This document shows, one piece after another, positions 15,909 through 24,866 of a DNA stretch of 64,000 bases (its first letter is position 1; every line of letters starts with the position of its first letter). This DNA comes from Planctomycetota bacterium. GTDB taxonomy: Bacteria > Planctomycetota > UBA11346. The position numbers and the translations under genes were made by a program. The DNA lies in assembly GCA_014193115.1 (NCBI GenBank), contig BJHQ01000002.1:382815-446814 (forward strand), in the 5' to 3' direction. A model generated the notes under the pieces. It did no database searches. It saw nothing but the letters and a program-made list of their open reading frames with translations, and was not told the DNA's origin.

Positions 15909-18896
15909 TTATGGCGCCTTCCCTATCGCCACCACGCTGCCATCCAGACAGGTGGCGTAGAGCATCCTGCCGCTGACCGCCAGGCCGTTGGGCACCACCA
16001 TGGCGGGCAGTTCCAGGCGTTGAAGTTCAGCGCCATCGCTGGCAGCGCACACCAGCAGCCAGCCCGGTCCGGCGCCAGTGCGGTCGCCGCCGCCCAGGTA
16101 CAACCGCTCACCCGCCACCACCAATCCGCCGGGGGCGCTGTTGACCATGGTGAACTTCAGCTCAGCCGCGGTCTTCTGCCATAGCGGTTCGGGGATCAGG
16201 AGGTCGGGCTTGTCCGGCCGGGGCTTGGTGCTGGCCGCCGCCAAAATCACTCCCTCATAGCTGGTATAGATGCGATTTCCTGCCACGGCCAGGCGCAGAC
16301 CGTTGATCGGTCCGCGCCGGACCGGCCTGTTCCAATTGTGGGTCGATCCGCCGGTTCGCACCTTTCCTCGTCCGATATGGCAGAAGCGCACCAGGGAGCT
16401 GCGGCGATCGAAGATGATGCGCTCCGGATCGCTGGCCTCCTTGCTTTTCTGGTTGAAGGTCATCGAGCCATCCGCCTGCATCTTCATGCCCCAGGACAGG
16501 AAGCCCGCCGTGCCGGCGGCATCCGCCACCAGGAGATCGTTGCTGGCCAGCGCCACATTGCCGGAGGGTCCGTCCTGGTACCGACCATTGGCCAGGGCCT
16601 TGCCGGTGGCGGCGTCCAGCACCCAGCCGGCGATCCCGCCTAGCTGGGCATGCCAGCCGGTGGTGGCGAAGACCTTGCCATCCAGCACCAGCACCGAACC
16701 CACCGCGGGATAAGCAGAACTGATCCGGCCGAAGGCCACCGCCGTCTGCCGAGCCGGGGCGGCATCGAATGTCCACACCCGCTGGCCGTCGTTCAGACGC
16801 AGGGCGTGGATGGTGCCGGCAGCGGTGCCGACGATGGCCAGTCCGCGGTACAGGGTTGGCGGAGCGTCGATGGCGCCGTCCAGCGGTGTAGTCCAGAGAA
16901 CCTTGCCGCTGGGGGCGTCGAGTCCGGCCACCGCCCCAGCATCACCGAGGGCGACGACCACCCGATCGCCCACAGCGGTGGGCGCGGTCAGCGGACCCGA
17001 CCAATATTCACTCAGGGCCCGGTCGTTGGCCACCAGGCCAGGCACCGCCGTCGGGGCGGGTTTCACCGTCCATTGCACGGCCAGGCGATCCGCCAGGCGC
17101 TGGGCGGTGGCATTGGTGCGCTGCGGGGTGCCGCAGAAGATCGGCCAGCCATCGGTGGGATCGGCGGGCCCGAGCGGGGTCTCGACTCCAGGGTCCAGAC
17201 GCCCGGCCTCGGGCAGCGCTGGCGGAGTGGTACAGGCCATGCCGACGTAGCCGCGCAGGTAGTCCGAGCAGTCGCAGCCGCCGGGATTGGCGAAGACCAT
17301 GCCCTGGGCCGGGAAGTTGCCGGATCCGCAGCCGCTGCGCACCGCCGGCCGGTGGACCGGGGCGCCGCCGTCCACCGGCACGAACGTGGTGGAACACATG
17401 ATGATCCACTGGGAAGTGGCCCGCGGTCCGCTGCACGCGCCGCCATAGCCGCCATAGGTGTAGTTCACGCGCTTGGTGAAGGGACGCTTCTCGGCGCCGC
17501 TGGCCAGATCCCACACCGTCCAACCGGAGGCGCCGTGGCCGCCCACGAACCAGGCTTCGCCGGGCCTCAGGAAGATCTTGCAGGCAGAATCGGTGCTCGC
17601 CCATTTCCCTGGCAGATTGTCGTTGAGGGGATGGCGCCAGCGCCTGGCGCCGGTGGCCAGGTCGAGGACTTCGACGAAGGCCCCTCTGACATGGGTCTGG
17701 TAGCTGCTGGCGTAGAGCAGGACGCTGTTCTGCCCGACGGTCAGATTGCGCAGGCAGAGATGGTAGCTTTCACCGATGTCTTCCGCATTCGGCGACCATT
17801 CCACCGGATTGCGCCAGCGTTGCGCGCCGGTGGCCAGGTCCAGGACCACGACATATTTCGGGGTCTGCGTATTGTCGATACGTCCTCGGGTGCCGCCGGA
17901 GGTGCGGTCGGCCTGGACCGCCACCACTGCGCCGGCTGCGACGTCCACGGCGGTGCCGAACCACACCAGGCCATTGGGGGCTGCGACGGTCCACCGGCGG
18001 GAGCCACTCGCCCGGTCCACCGCTGCCAGCTCCTGGCCCACCTGCATGACGATGGTCCCGCCCACCACCAGATCGGTGGGGAAATAACGATCGCCTTTCG
18101 CCATCGCCGTGATCGCCGGCCCTTCGCCATAGGTCACGAGGTCGGCTCCGGTGGCCAGATCCAGTGCGTGCAGCGGACCGAATTCCCGCGAACTGCTGTC
18201 CGCTGGCGGTATCCGCAGGTAGACCCGGCTGTCGTGCAGGCTGAGATCCGCCAGCTCAGGCAGGGCCTGGGCGCTCCGCCACCGGATCAGGCCGTTGCCG
18301 GCGCTGCGCACCACCAGGGTGCCGCTGGCATTGTCGAGGCAGGCGTGGGCGCCCTGGGCGATACGCGGATGTTTGACGCTGGTCCCGTCAGCAAAGAAGG
18401 GCCCAGCCACCCACTGGACGGCCGTGGTTGGCCCGACCTTGGTGTCGGGGGTGGTGCCGTTTCCGGTCTCGTCCGCCCACTTGCTGGCCCAAGTGCCCAG
18501 GCCGGCCTCGGGAGGGCGCACCTTGGGCGGGGCGCCGTTGATCACCAGCTGGGCCTCGACATTGGCGATCCGGATCAGCTCAGGTTCGCCGATGCTGCCG
18601 TCCGCCACCACCAGGTCGGCGAAGCGGTCAGGCTCGGCCAGGCGGCCATCCGCCGGCAACGGGGCGACGCTGATGCGGTCCGCCAGGCCAGCGCTCAGCC
18701 AGGATTGGCGCTCAGCGGCGACCTGGGCCGCCGGGACATATCGCCGCACCAGAAAAGCTCCGCTGCGGGCCAGGGCCGCTGCCGCCGCTGCCGGCTGGCC
18801 GATCTGGACCGCCAGGCCGCTGGGCACGGGCTCGGCGGCGACAGCCAGGCCGAAGGCGAAAGACAGGAAAACTGAGCGAAGGAGATTGGTGGCCAT
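15909..18896 (-). CDS. Secreted protein: methyltransferase-like (degenerate) N-terminal domain plus PQQ-like beta-propeller
   Basis: Signal peptide MATNLLRSVFLSFAFGLAVAAEP; DRFADLVVADGSIGEPELIRIAN resembles late class-I methyltransferase motifs; DTKVGPTTAVQWVAGPFF linker; many WxxDxASG/DLATGAxxW blades. Confidence 0.85.
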   Translation of the reverse strand: MATNLLRSVFLSFAFGLAVAAEPVPSGLAVQIGQPAAAAAALARSGAFLVRRYVPAAQVAAERQSWLSAGLADRISVAPLPADGRLAEPDRFADLVVADGSIGEPELIRIANVEAQLVINGAPPKVRPPEAGLGTWASKWADETGNGTTPDTKVGPTTAVQWVAGPFFADGTSVKHPRIAQGAHACLDNASGTLVVRSAGNGLIRWRSAQALPELADLSLHDSRVYLRIPPADSSSREFGPLHALDLATGADLVTYGEGPAITAMAKGDRYFPTDLVVGGTIVMQVGQELAAVDRASGSRRWTVAAPNGLVWFGTAVDVAAGAVVAVQADRTSGGTRGRIDNTQTPKYVVVLDLATGAQRWRNPVEWSPNAEDIGESYHLCLRNLTVGQNSVLLYASSYQTHVRGAFVEVLDLATGARRWRHPLNDNLPGKWASTDSACKIFLRPGEAWFVGGHGASGWTVWDLASGAEKRPFTKRVNYTYGGYGGACSGPRATSQWIIMCSTTFVPVDGGAPVHRPAVRSGCGSGNFPAQGMVFANPGGCDCSDYLRGYVGMACTTPPALPEAGRLDPGVETPLGPADPTDGWPIFCGTPQRTNATAQRLADRLAVQWTVKPAPTAVPGLVANDRALSEYWSGPLTAPTAVGDRVVVALGDAGAVAGLDAPSGKVLWTTPLDGAIDAPPTLYRGLAIVGTAAGTIHALRLNDGQRVWTFDAAPARQTAVAFGRISSAYPAVGSVLVLDGKVFATTGWHAQLGGIAGWVLDAATGKALANGRYQDGPSGNVALASNDLLVADAAGTAGFLSWGMKMQADGSMTFNQKSKEASDPERIIFDRRSSLVRFCHIGRGKVRTGGSTHNWNRPVRRGPINGLRLAVAGNRIYTSYEGVILAAASTKPRPDKPDLLIPEPLWQKTAAELKFTMVNSAPGGLVVAGERLYLGGGDRTGAGPGWLLVCAASDGAELQRLELPAMVVPNGLAVSGRMLYATCLDGSVVAIGKAP

Positions 18897-19121
18897 AGGG
18901 ACACGTCAGTTCCATGGGTGACACGCAGCGTTGGATCATCGGGAGGGTCGGTGACCAGGACAAGATGGCCGATCCACGATCAGACGAACCGATTAGAGGA
19001 CATCCTCGGGAGCCGTTTGCCCCCGGTTCTGTCGATCACCGTCGCGGCCCGAACACCACGACGCAGAGCCGTGTAACATGGATGCAGCCCAGAGTTGCGC
19101 TGCCGCCCGTTCGAGGTCCCC

Positions 19122-20681
19122 ATGACACTCTTCCCGCTCCGCTCCATCGCCTGCCTCGTGGTCGCCTGCACCAGATTGCTGCTGGCCGCCGAGCCTTCCG
19201 TTCCGGCGATCACCGGCCAATCGGCCGATTACTTCGGCCCCAACGGCGCCTATGCCGATGCGGGTGGCGTCAAACTGGTGGATCAGGTCAAGCAGATCAC
19301 AGTCGCCTGGGTCAGCGAGGAAGGCGGCATCGGCTTCGGCAAGGCATTTTCCGGAGCGATGGGCGCAGGTTATCTCAAGGGCAGCGGCCTGCCGCCGTCG
19401 GGCGCAGCCCAGCCGATCATCGCCGGCGGCCTGGTCATCCAGTCGTACTTCCTGCCCCGGGGACCGCTGACCATCACCGCCGCTGAACAGCGGCTGTCGG
19501 AAAAGCACGGCGATGAATTCAAAAGTTTCTCCTTCATTGCAGCGGATGATGTGGTGATCGCCATCGACGCCGCCACCGGCAAGACCCGCTGGAAGCAGGT
19601 GTTCGAGGACCGGGGCATCAATTTTCAGCCGGGCAAACGCGGCGAATGGAACATCACCCCCTGCGCCGCCGACGGCAAAGTCGTCGCCTCGGGCACCACC
19701 GGCCGGCTCTACTGCCTGGAACTCGCCAGCGGCAAGGTCCTGTGGGAATCCAACGTGGGCGAGGCCCACACCCGGCTGGAGGCCGCCAAGAAGGAAGCCC
19801 TCGCCACTCGCACCGCGATCAAGAAGACCCGGGATGGTTACGGCCAACTGATCACCCTGGATGGCGTGGTGGTGTCCCCGGACTGGAACGAGGGTCTGAT
19901 CGCCCTCGATCTCGCCACCGGCGCCGTCCGCTGGACTTTGAACGACAAACACGGCCTGACCTCGGGCTATAACGCACCGGTGCCGGTGACGATCGACGGC
20001 ACCAGCTATCTCTGCACGATCAACGCCACCGGCGACCTCCGTCTGATCGATCATCGCACGGGCAAGGTCCTGTGGACCCACGCCCTGAACACCCAGCACC
20101 TCAATGCGCCGGTCTTCGGCAAGGAATTGCTGCTGGTCCAGGATCCGGTGGAGGGCGGAGATGGTAAAAAGAAGTATGGCGTCATGGCCGGCTATCGCCT
20201 GAGCCTGCAAGGCGCCACCCGGGTCTGGCAGCTCGACCCCAAGAGATACCCGGTGCCCTGCTGGATGGATGCCGGTCCCACGCGAAAGGTCAGCACCCGC
20301 CGAGATGGCGTCCTCTATTATGCCGCGGCCGTCGGCTTCGAAGGGAAGCTCGCCACGGTACGCGAATCCGATGGCCAGATCCTCGCCAGCATCGATGACT
20401 GCGACCACTACTGGGCGAGCTACCTGTGGGGCGACAAGTTCTACTTCCTGACCGACATCCAGCACGGAAAACACGACAAATGGCAGGTCTATGGCAATGA
20501 TCCGGCGAACCTGACCAAGCTCGACGAGGCCCTGTTCCCGTCCTATGGGACGCACCGGGTGGTGGGCTATGAGGTGCCCCTGCACGAGGTGTACGCCGAC
20601 GGCTTCATGTACGTGCGCGAGGCCAAGGACCGCTGGGGCGGCATCGTGTGCTACGACCTGCGCAAGCCATCACTGCCGTGA
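19122..20681 (+). CDS. Secreted PQQ-like beta-propeller protein
   Basis: MTLFPLRSIACLVVACTRLLLAAEP signal; blades AIDAATGKTRWKQVF, LELASGKVLWESNV, ALDLATGAVRWTLN. Paralog of the N-terminal part of 2639-5251 (YFGPNGAYAD vs YLGPNGNWSA). Confidence 0.88.
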   Translation: MTLFPLRSIACLVVACTRLLLAAEPSVPAITGQSADYFGPNGAYADAGGVKLVDQVKQITVAWVSEEGGIGFGKAFSGAMGAGYLKGSGLPPSGAAQPIIAGGLVIQSYFLPRGPLTITAAEQRLSEKHGDEFKSFSFIAADDVVIAIDAATGKTRWKQVFEDRGINFQPGKRGEWNITPCAADGKVVASGTTGRLYCLELASGKVLWESNVGEAHTRLEAAKKEALATRTAIKKTRDGYGQLITLDGVVVSPDWNEGLIALDLATGAVRWTLNDKHGLTSGYNAPVPVTIDGTSYLCTINATGDLRLIDHRTGKVLWTHALNTQHLNAPVFGKELLLVQDPVEGGDGKKKYGVMAGYRLSLQGATRVWQLDPKRYPVPCWMDAGPTRKVSTRRDGVLYYAAAVGFEGKLATVRESDGQILASIDDCDHYWASYLWGDKFYFLTDIQHGKHDKWQVYGNDPANLTKLDEALFPSYGTHRVVGYEVPLHEVYADGFMYVREAKDRWGGIVCYDLRKPSLP

Positions 20682-20783
20682 CCGGCTGGTTGTCCGCCTG
20701 GCACCTGCCCGGGGCAGCCCGATCCGGAAGAACTGGCACCACCTGCGGACGCACGGACAAGCCGAGCCGTTAGGATGCCGCCC

Positions 20784-21656
20784 ATGGACACCTTCCAACG
20801 CTACGAGTTCGACCGCCAGGGCTACCTCGTCCTCCGCAACCTGATCCCCGCCGACCTGGTCTCCCGCCTGAGCGCGACCGTGGAACGGATCGAGGAATCC
20901 GCCAGCGCGCTTGCGCCGGACGATCGTCCACACCGATCCCTGTGGGGCAGCACCTATCATCATGACCGGCGACAAGGGGTGCTGATCCACGGGCAGCGCA
21001 AGCAAGGTGGAACGTTCCTGATCGAGGATTTCTGGAACGCCGACCCGGTGTTCGATCAGCTCATCGATTTCCCGGCGACCATGGACATCGTCCGTGCGGT
21101 GGTGCGCGACCGGGTGACGATCAACAATTCCGAGATCCGGATCCGTTATCAGGGCAACTACACCGGAGCCCATATGGGCGGACCGATCGGCAAAAAATAC
21201 CAGTACCGCACTGATGTGGATGGCATCGACTGCACCATGGTGCGGATGGTGTATTTCCTTCAGCACGTCAAGGCAGAAGATGGAGCCTTTTCGGTGGTTC
21301 CGGGCACCCACAAAAGTGCTTTTCCGCCGCCGACAGCCAAATTGCCCGAAGATGAACCCGGCGCGATCCCGCTCGAAGTCGGACCTGGCGATGCGATCTT
21401 TTTCACTGAGCACCTGCGCCACGGCGGCTTCACCAACCGCGGCAATCAAACCCGCCGCACCCTGCACGTCGGCTACGGACCGTGCTGGATGCGTTCCCAG
21501 AACATCGCCACCATGGATGAGATGCCGTACCTGACCCCCGCGACCTGGGAGCGCCTGACTCCGGCGCGACGCGAGCTGTTCCTTGCCGGACCGATAGAGA
21601 ACCAAGGTTCACGCCTGCCCCACGGCAGCCGAGCGGCGCTGCTCTCGGCTGGCTGA
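20784..21656 (+). CDS. Phytanoyl-CoA dioxygenase (PhyH) family protein, HMG variant of the iron motif
   Basis: FDRQGYLVLRNLI; GNYTGAHMGGPIG; EDGAFSVVPGTHKSAF; EHLRHGGFTNRGNQTRRTLHVGY. Confidence 0.87.
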   Translation: MDTFQRYEFDRQGYLVLRNLIPADLVSRLSATVERIEESASALAPDDRPHRSLWGSTYHHDRRQGVLIHGQRKQGGTFLIEDFWNADPVFDQLIDFPATMDIVRAVVRDRVTINNSEIRIRYQGNYTGAHMGGPIGKKYQYRTDVDGIDCTMVRMVYFLQHVKAEDGAFSVVPGTHKSAFPPPTAKLPEDEPGAIPLEVGPGDAIFFTEHLRHGGFTNRGNQTRRTLHVGYGPCWMRSQNIATMDEMPYLTPATWERLTPARRELFLAGPIENQGSRLPHGSRAALLSAG

Positions 21657-21661
21657 CCGGG

Positions 21662-22525
21662 TCACTCGGCGGAGCGCGTCCGGGCGGCGAAGGCCGCTGG
21701 CGGTTCCCCAACCAGGCGGGAGAAGACCCTGGTGAAATGCTGCACGTTGGCGAACCCGGCGCGCCGTGCAGCGGCCTTGACGGTCATGCCGCCCCATTGC
21801 AGGTCGGCCTTTGCCCGTTCGATCCGCGATCTCCTCCGATAGGCCATCGGCGCCAAACCGTAGTGCCGGGTGAAGGCGGCGGCAAAGGCGCTACGGCCGA
21901 GATGGGCGACGGCGGCCACGTCTTCCAACCGAACCGGGCCATTGGCGTCGTCCAGATGGCGACGGGCTCGTTCAAGGTGCGGATCCGGCGCAGGCAGCGA
22001 CCCGCCGGATCCGAACCGGCGCAGCACCACCGCGAGCAGCTCCAGCATCGACGCCCGCTGGACCAGCAGGTCGGAACCAGCGGCCGCAGGCCAGGTCCGG
22101 GCCAGTCGGCGAAATGCGGCTACATACGCGGCTGGGGGGTGCACCGTCAGCACGTGGACCTGGTCGGCGGGCAATGGCCCTGGCGCCCCCGGCGGCCGGG
22201 GCCGACGGGCATCCTGATGCCAATGCACTGCCGTCGAATCCGCGCGCTGGGCCGGGTCGTAGTGGACGTTGAGCAGATTGACTCCGGAGAGTTCTTTGAG
22301 CGAAAACGCATGCTCGCGATCCGGCGGGACGACCAGGACTGTTCCCGGCCCCACGGCCTGATCCCGTCCGTCGGTTTGCAGGGTGCCCTCCCCGCGGTGG
22401 ATGTAGAGCAAGGCATGATCGTTTATGCGCCGTGCGGGCAGATGAAAAATCTGACCGGCCTGGAAATCGTGAACCAGCCGGACGAACGGAGCGCAACCGG
22501 CGATCGGATCGGCCATGCCGGACAT
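21662..22525 (-). CDS. AraC family transcriptional regulator
   Basis: VRLEDVAAVAHLGRSAFAAAFTRHYGLAPMAYRRRSRIERAKADL...TVKAAARRAGFANVQHFTRVFSRLVGEPPAAF. MSGMADP start at 22525 favoured over 22597. Confidence 0.9.
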   Translation of the reverse strand: MSGMADPIAGCAPFVRLVHDFQAGQIFHLPARRINDHALLYIHRGEGTLQTDGRDQAVGPGTVLVVPPDREHAFSLKELSGVNLLNVHYDPAQRADSTAVHWHQDARRPRPPGAPGPLPADQVHVLTVHPPAAYVAAFRRLARTWPAAAGSDLLVQRASMLELLAVVLRRFGSGGSLPAPDPHLERARRHLDDANGPVRLEDVAAVAHLGRSAFAAAFTRHYGLAPMAYRRRSRIERAKADLQWGGMTVKAAARRAGFANVQHFTRVFSRLVGEPPAAFAARTRSAE

Positions 22526-22715
22526 GGTGTCTTCCTGGACGAACGGACAAGGACGCCGGACAGGCCAATCCAGCCGAACCTGCGCCTTCGCCAACACCCA
22601 AATTCCTCACCAAAAACGATGCGCAGGCCCCGCGATGCGTAATGCCAGTTCAGGAAGTCTGAACTTCCTGATCACCAGGTTGATTGCAATTGATCGGCGC
22701 ATGCCGACCCCCTCA

Positions 22716-24164
22716 TCATTGAGCACTGACCGGTATGGGCGCCAGGATGGCTTCCTGACTTGGTCGCAGTTCGATCCGCTGGACGCCACCACTCGCTGGT
22801 CCAACGATGGCGTCGGTCGGCGCGATCGCAGTCCATAGATGCTGAGGCAGGACGACGAGCGTGATGATGCGGATGATCGCTCTGGCAGTGATGCTGAGTG
22901 GCGTCACTCCGGAGCTATCGACCCGCACGGTCTGGACGTCGGAGCTGTTCCCCAAGGTCCACGCTCCGACGGTGGCGGATCCGAAGGCATTGGTGAACGA
23001 TGAACCTCCGGCGACCGTGCCGCCACCGCTGGTGACCGTGTAGCTGATCGGAGCTCCGATCAGCGGATTGCGGAACCCATCGAGCAGGGCGACCGCAGGC
23101 GTGATTGGCAGGGTCTGGCCGGGCTCTGCGCTTTGGCCTGTTCCGGCAGTACAGGTGAAGCGCGCACCCAGGGTCTTGTACCAGACGATATTCGCGGATT
23201 TGTACGAGCCGCCGCTGATCCGATCATTGTCCGTCACGGTGAAGAACCAACCATCGCCCGGAGTTCCATCGGGGCGGCGTGCCGGGGTCACGGCGATGCC
23301 CTCGACGTTTCCGGATTGCGGACCAGTGAAGATGGCCAATTGCTGCAGACGCAGGCTTCCGACCGTGCCGGTGGAGGTCAGGCTGGTGACCTCGATCGGA
23401 TTTGCACCCGTGTTATGGGAGATGAACAGCCGGTGGTTGCTGCGATCGAATGCCAGACCGCTGGATTCCCCCGCCCCGGTCAGGAAGCGACCCAGGTAGG
23501 TCGCTGCCGAGGTGGCGGATGCCGAGGTGGCGGGCAGGTCGTAGGCATAGACATAGCCGCCATTCTGTGACGCGATCAGGAAGATGCCCCCCAGACCGCC
23601 CTGTGAGGCTGGATAGGCGGTGCCAACATCAGGCACACCATCACCCTTACGGAAGCCGCTTGCGCTCAGAGAAGCATCGGGAACGAAGGTCAGTCCTTCC
23701 GGGCCGCTGTTCCCGGACGAGACCAGACTGGTCGCCATGCCGGTGTAGTCGGTGATCTTCGCCCCGGTATCGGCCCGGTACGACGTCACCTTCTCCGGTC
23801 CTTCGTGCAGAATGTAGAAGATATTGTCATCCATCGCCTGGGTGATGCCTTCCCCGTCGCTGCCGATAGCAAAACGGTGGACGGCGGTGAATGCGGTTCC
23901 CGCCGGATTGGCTTGGAACGCATAGACGTAGGTTCCGGATCGGGCGTCCGCGGTCCACAATTGCCGGGTATTGGCATTCCAGAAGGCATCGCTCATCTCG
24001 TAGAAATCCGCAGCCGTAGTCAGACTAACGGTGGCCGAAGACAGCGCTGCCGGAGTCAGGTCGGTCGCCTGAGCCACGGTCTCGCCTGGCCAGGGTTCAC
24101 TGGCAACCAGGTGGCTGGCGCAGATGCCGAGCAGCAGACTGAGCAGCCGACGAATGGTCATCAT
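22716..24164 (-). CDS. Secreted SdiA-regulated/phytase-like beta-propeller protein with a C-terminal Ig-like segment
   Basis: Signal MMTIRRLLSLLLGICASHLVASEP; propeller segments FIGS...GEGITQAMDDNIFYILHEGPEKVTSYR, GESSGLAFDRSNHRLFISHNTG; C-terminal NPLIGAPISYTVTSGGGTVAGGSSFTNAFGSATVGAWTLG. Confidence 0.65.
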   Translation of the reverse strand: MMTIRRLLSLLLGICASHLVASEPWPGETVAQATDLTPAALSSATVSLTTAADFYEMSDAFWNANTRQLWTADARSGTYVYAFQANPAGTAFTAVHRFAIGSDGEGITQAMDDNIFYILHEGPEKVTSYRADTGAKITDYTGMATSLVSSGNSGPEGLTFVPDASLSASGFRKGDGVPDVGTAYPASQGGLGGIFLIASQNGGYVYAYDLPATSASATSAATYLGRFLTGAGESSGLAFDRSNHRLFISHNTGANPIEVTSLTSTGTVGSLRLQQLAIFTGPQSGNVEGIAVTPARRPDGTPGDGWFFTVTDNDRISGGSYKSANIVWYKTLGARFTCTAGTGQSAEPGQTLPITPAVALLDGFRNPLIGAPISYTVTSGGGTVAGGSSFTNAFGSATVGAWTLGNSSDVQTVRVDSSGVTPLSITARAIIRIITLVVLPQHLWTAIAPTDAIVGPASGGVQRIELRPSQEAILAPIPVSAQ

Positions 24165-24303
24165 GGACTGATTCTCCTCAACCACTGGTGTCGCCTCCAA
24201 CCGTCCCGTCACAGGAACTTGAACCGGGTCGATGCCGGCCCACCCTGAGTTTGAAGTGAACCTGGTGCGTGACGGATCACAGGGTGGCGACACCAGTCAG
24301 CAG

Positions 24304-24852
24304 ATGGACTTGCCCAACCTCTGCCGCCTGGCCGCACAAGGGGATGCCATGGCCTTCACCCGTCTGGTCGATGCAACCCAGGATGACCTGATGCCCCTGG
24401 CCTGCCTGTTGACCCATGACTCCACCCTGGCGGAGGATTGTCTGCAGGAATGCTACATGATCGCCTGGAGAAAACGCTCGGTGCTGGACGGGATCCGTGA
24501 TCCGGCCGCCTGGCTGCGCGTGGTCCTGCGCCAGGTCGCCGCCAACGCGCGACGGCGACGCGACACCCTCCGGGCCCACGAACGTCCGCTGATCGAAGGA
24601 CTGGTGACGGCACAGAGCGAGCTGACCGAACTGGCCGAGGACTGGGGGGCCGAGCTGGTGGCCCGGTTGCGCAGCTGCGTCGAAGGCCTCTCACCGACCG
24701 CCAGGCATCTGGTCGAGGCCCATTATCGCGAAGGGACTCCATTGAACGAACTCGCAACCGAGGCTGGACGCAGCGCATCGTGGAGCCGTATGACCCTGCT
24801 GCGCATCCGCCAGGTTCTTGCGACCTGCCTGGCCAGGGCTGCCCAACCGTGA
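24304..24852 (+). CDS. ECF-type RNA polymerase sigma factor
   Basis: Region 2 (AFTRLVDATQDDLMPLACLLTHDSTLAEDCLQECYMIAWRKR) and region 4 (LSPTARHLVEAHYREGTPLNELATEAGRSASWSRMTLLRIRQVL). Could start at 24232. Confidence 0.85.
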   Translation: MDLPNLCRLAAQGDAMAFTRLVDATQDDLMPLACLLTHDSTLAEDCLQECYMIAWRKRSVLDGIRDPAAWLRVVLRQVAANARRRRDTLRAHERPLIEGLVTAQSELTELAEDWGAELVARLRSCVEGLSPTARHLVEAHYREGTPLNELATEAGRSASWSRMTLLRIRQVLATCLARAAQP

Positions 24853-24866
24853 CAGGACGATCCGAC

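Noticed and set aside
16650-18875. 741-aa plus-strand ORF opposite the 995-aa propeller
   Set aside because: Shadow ORF; the opposite strand has signal peptide and clear propeller blades.
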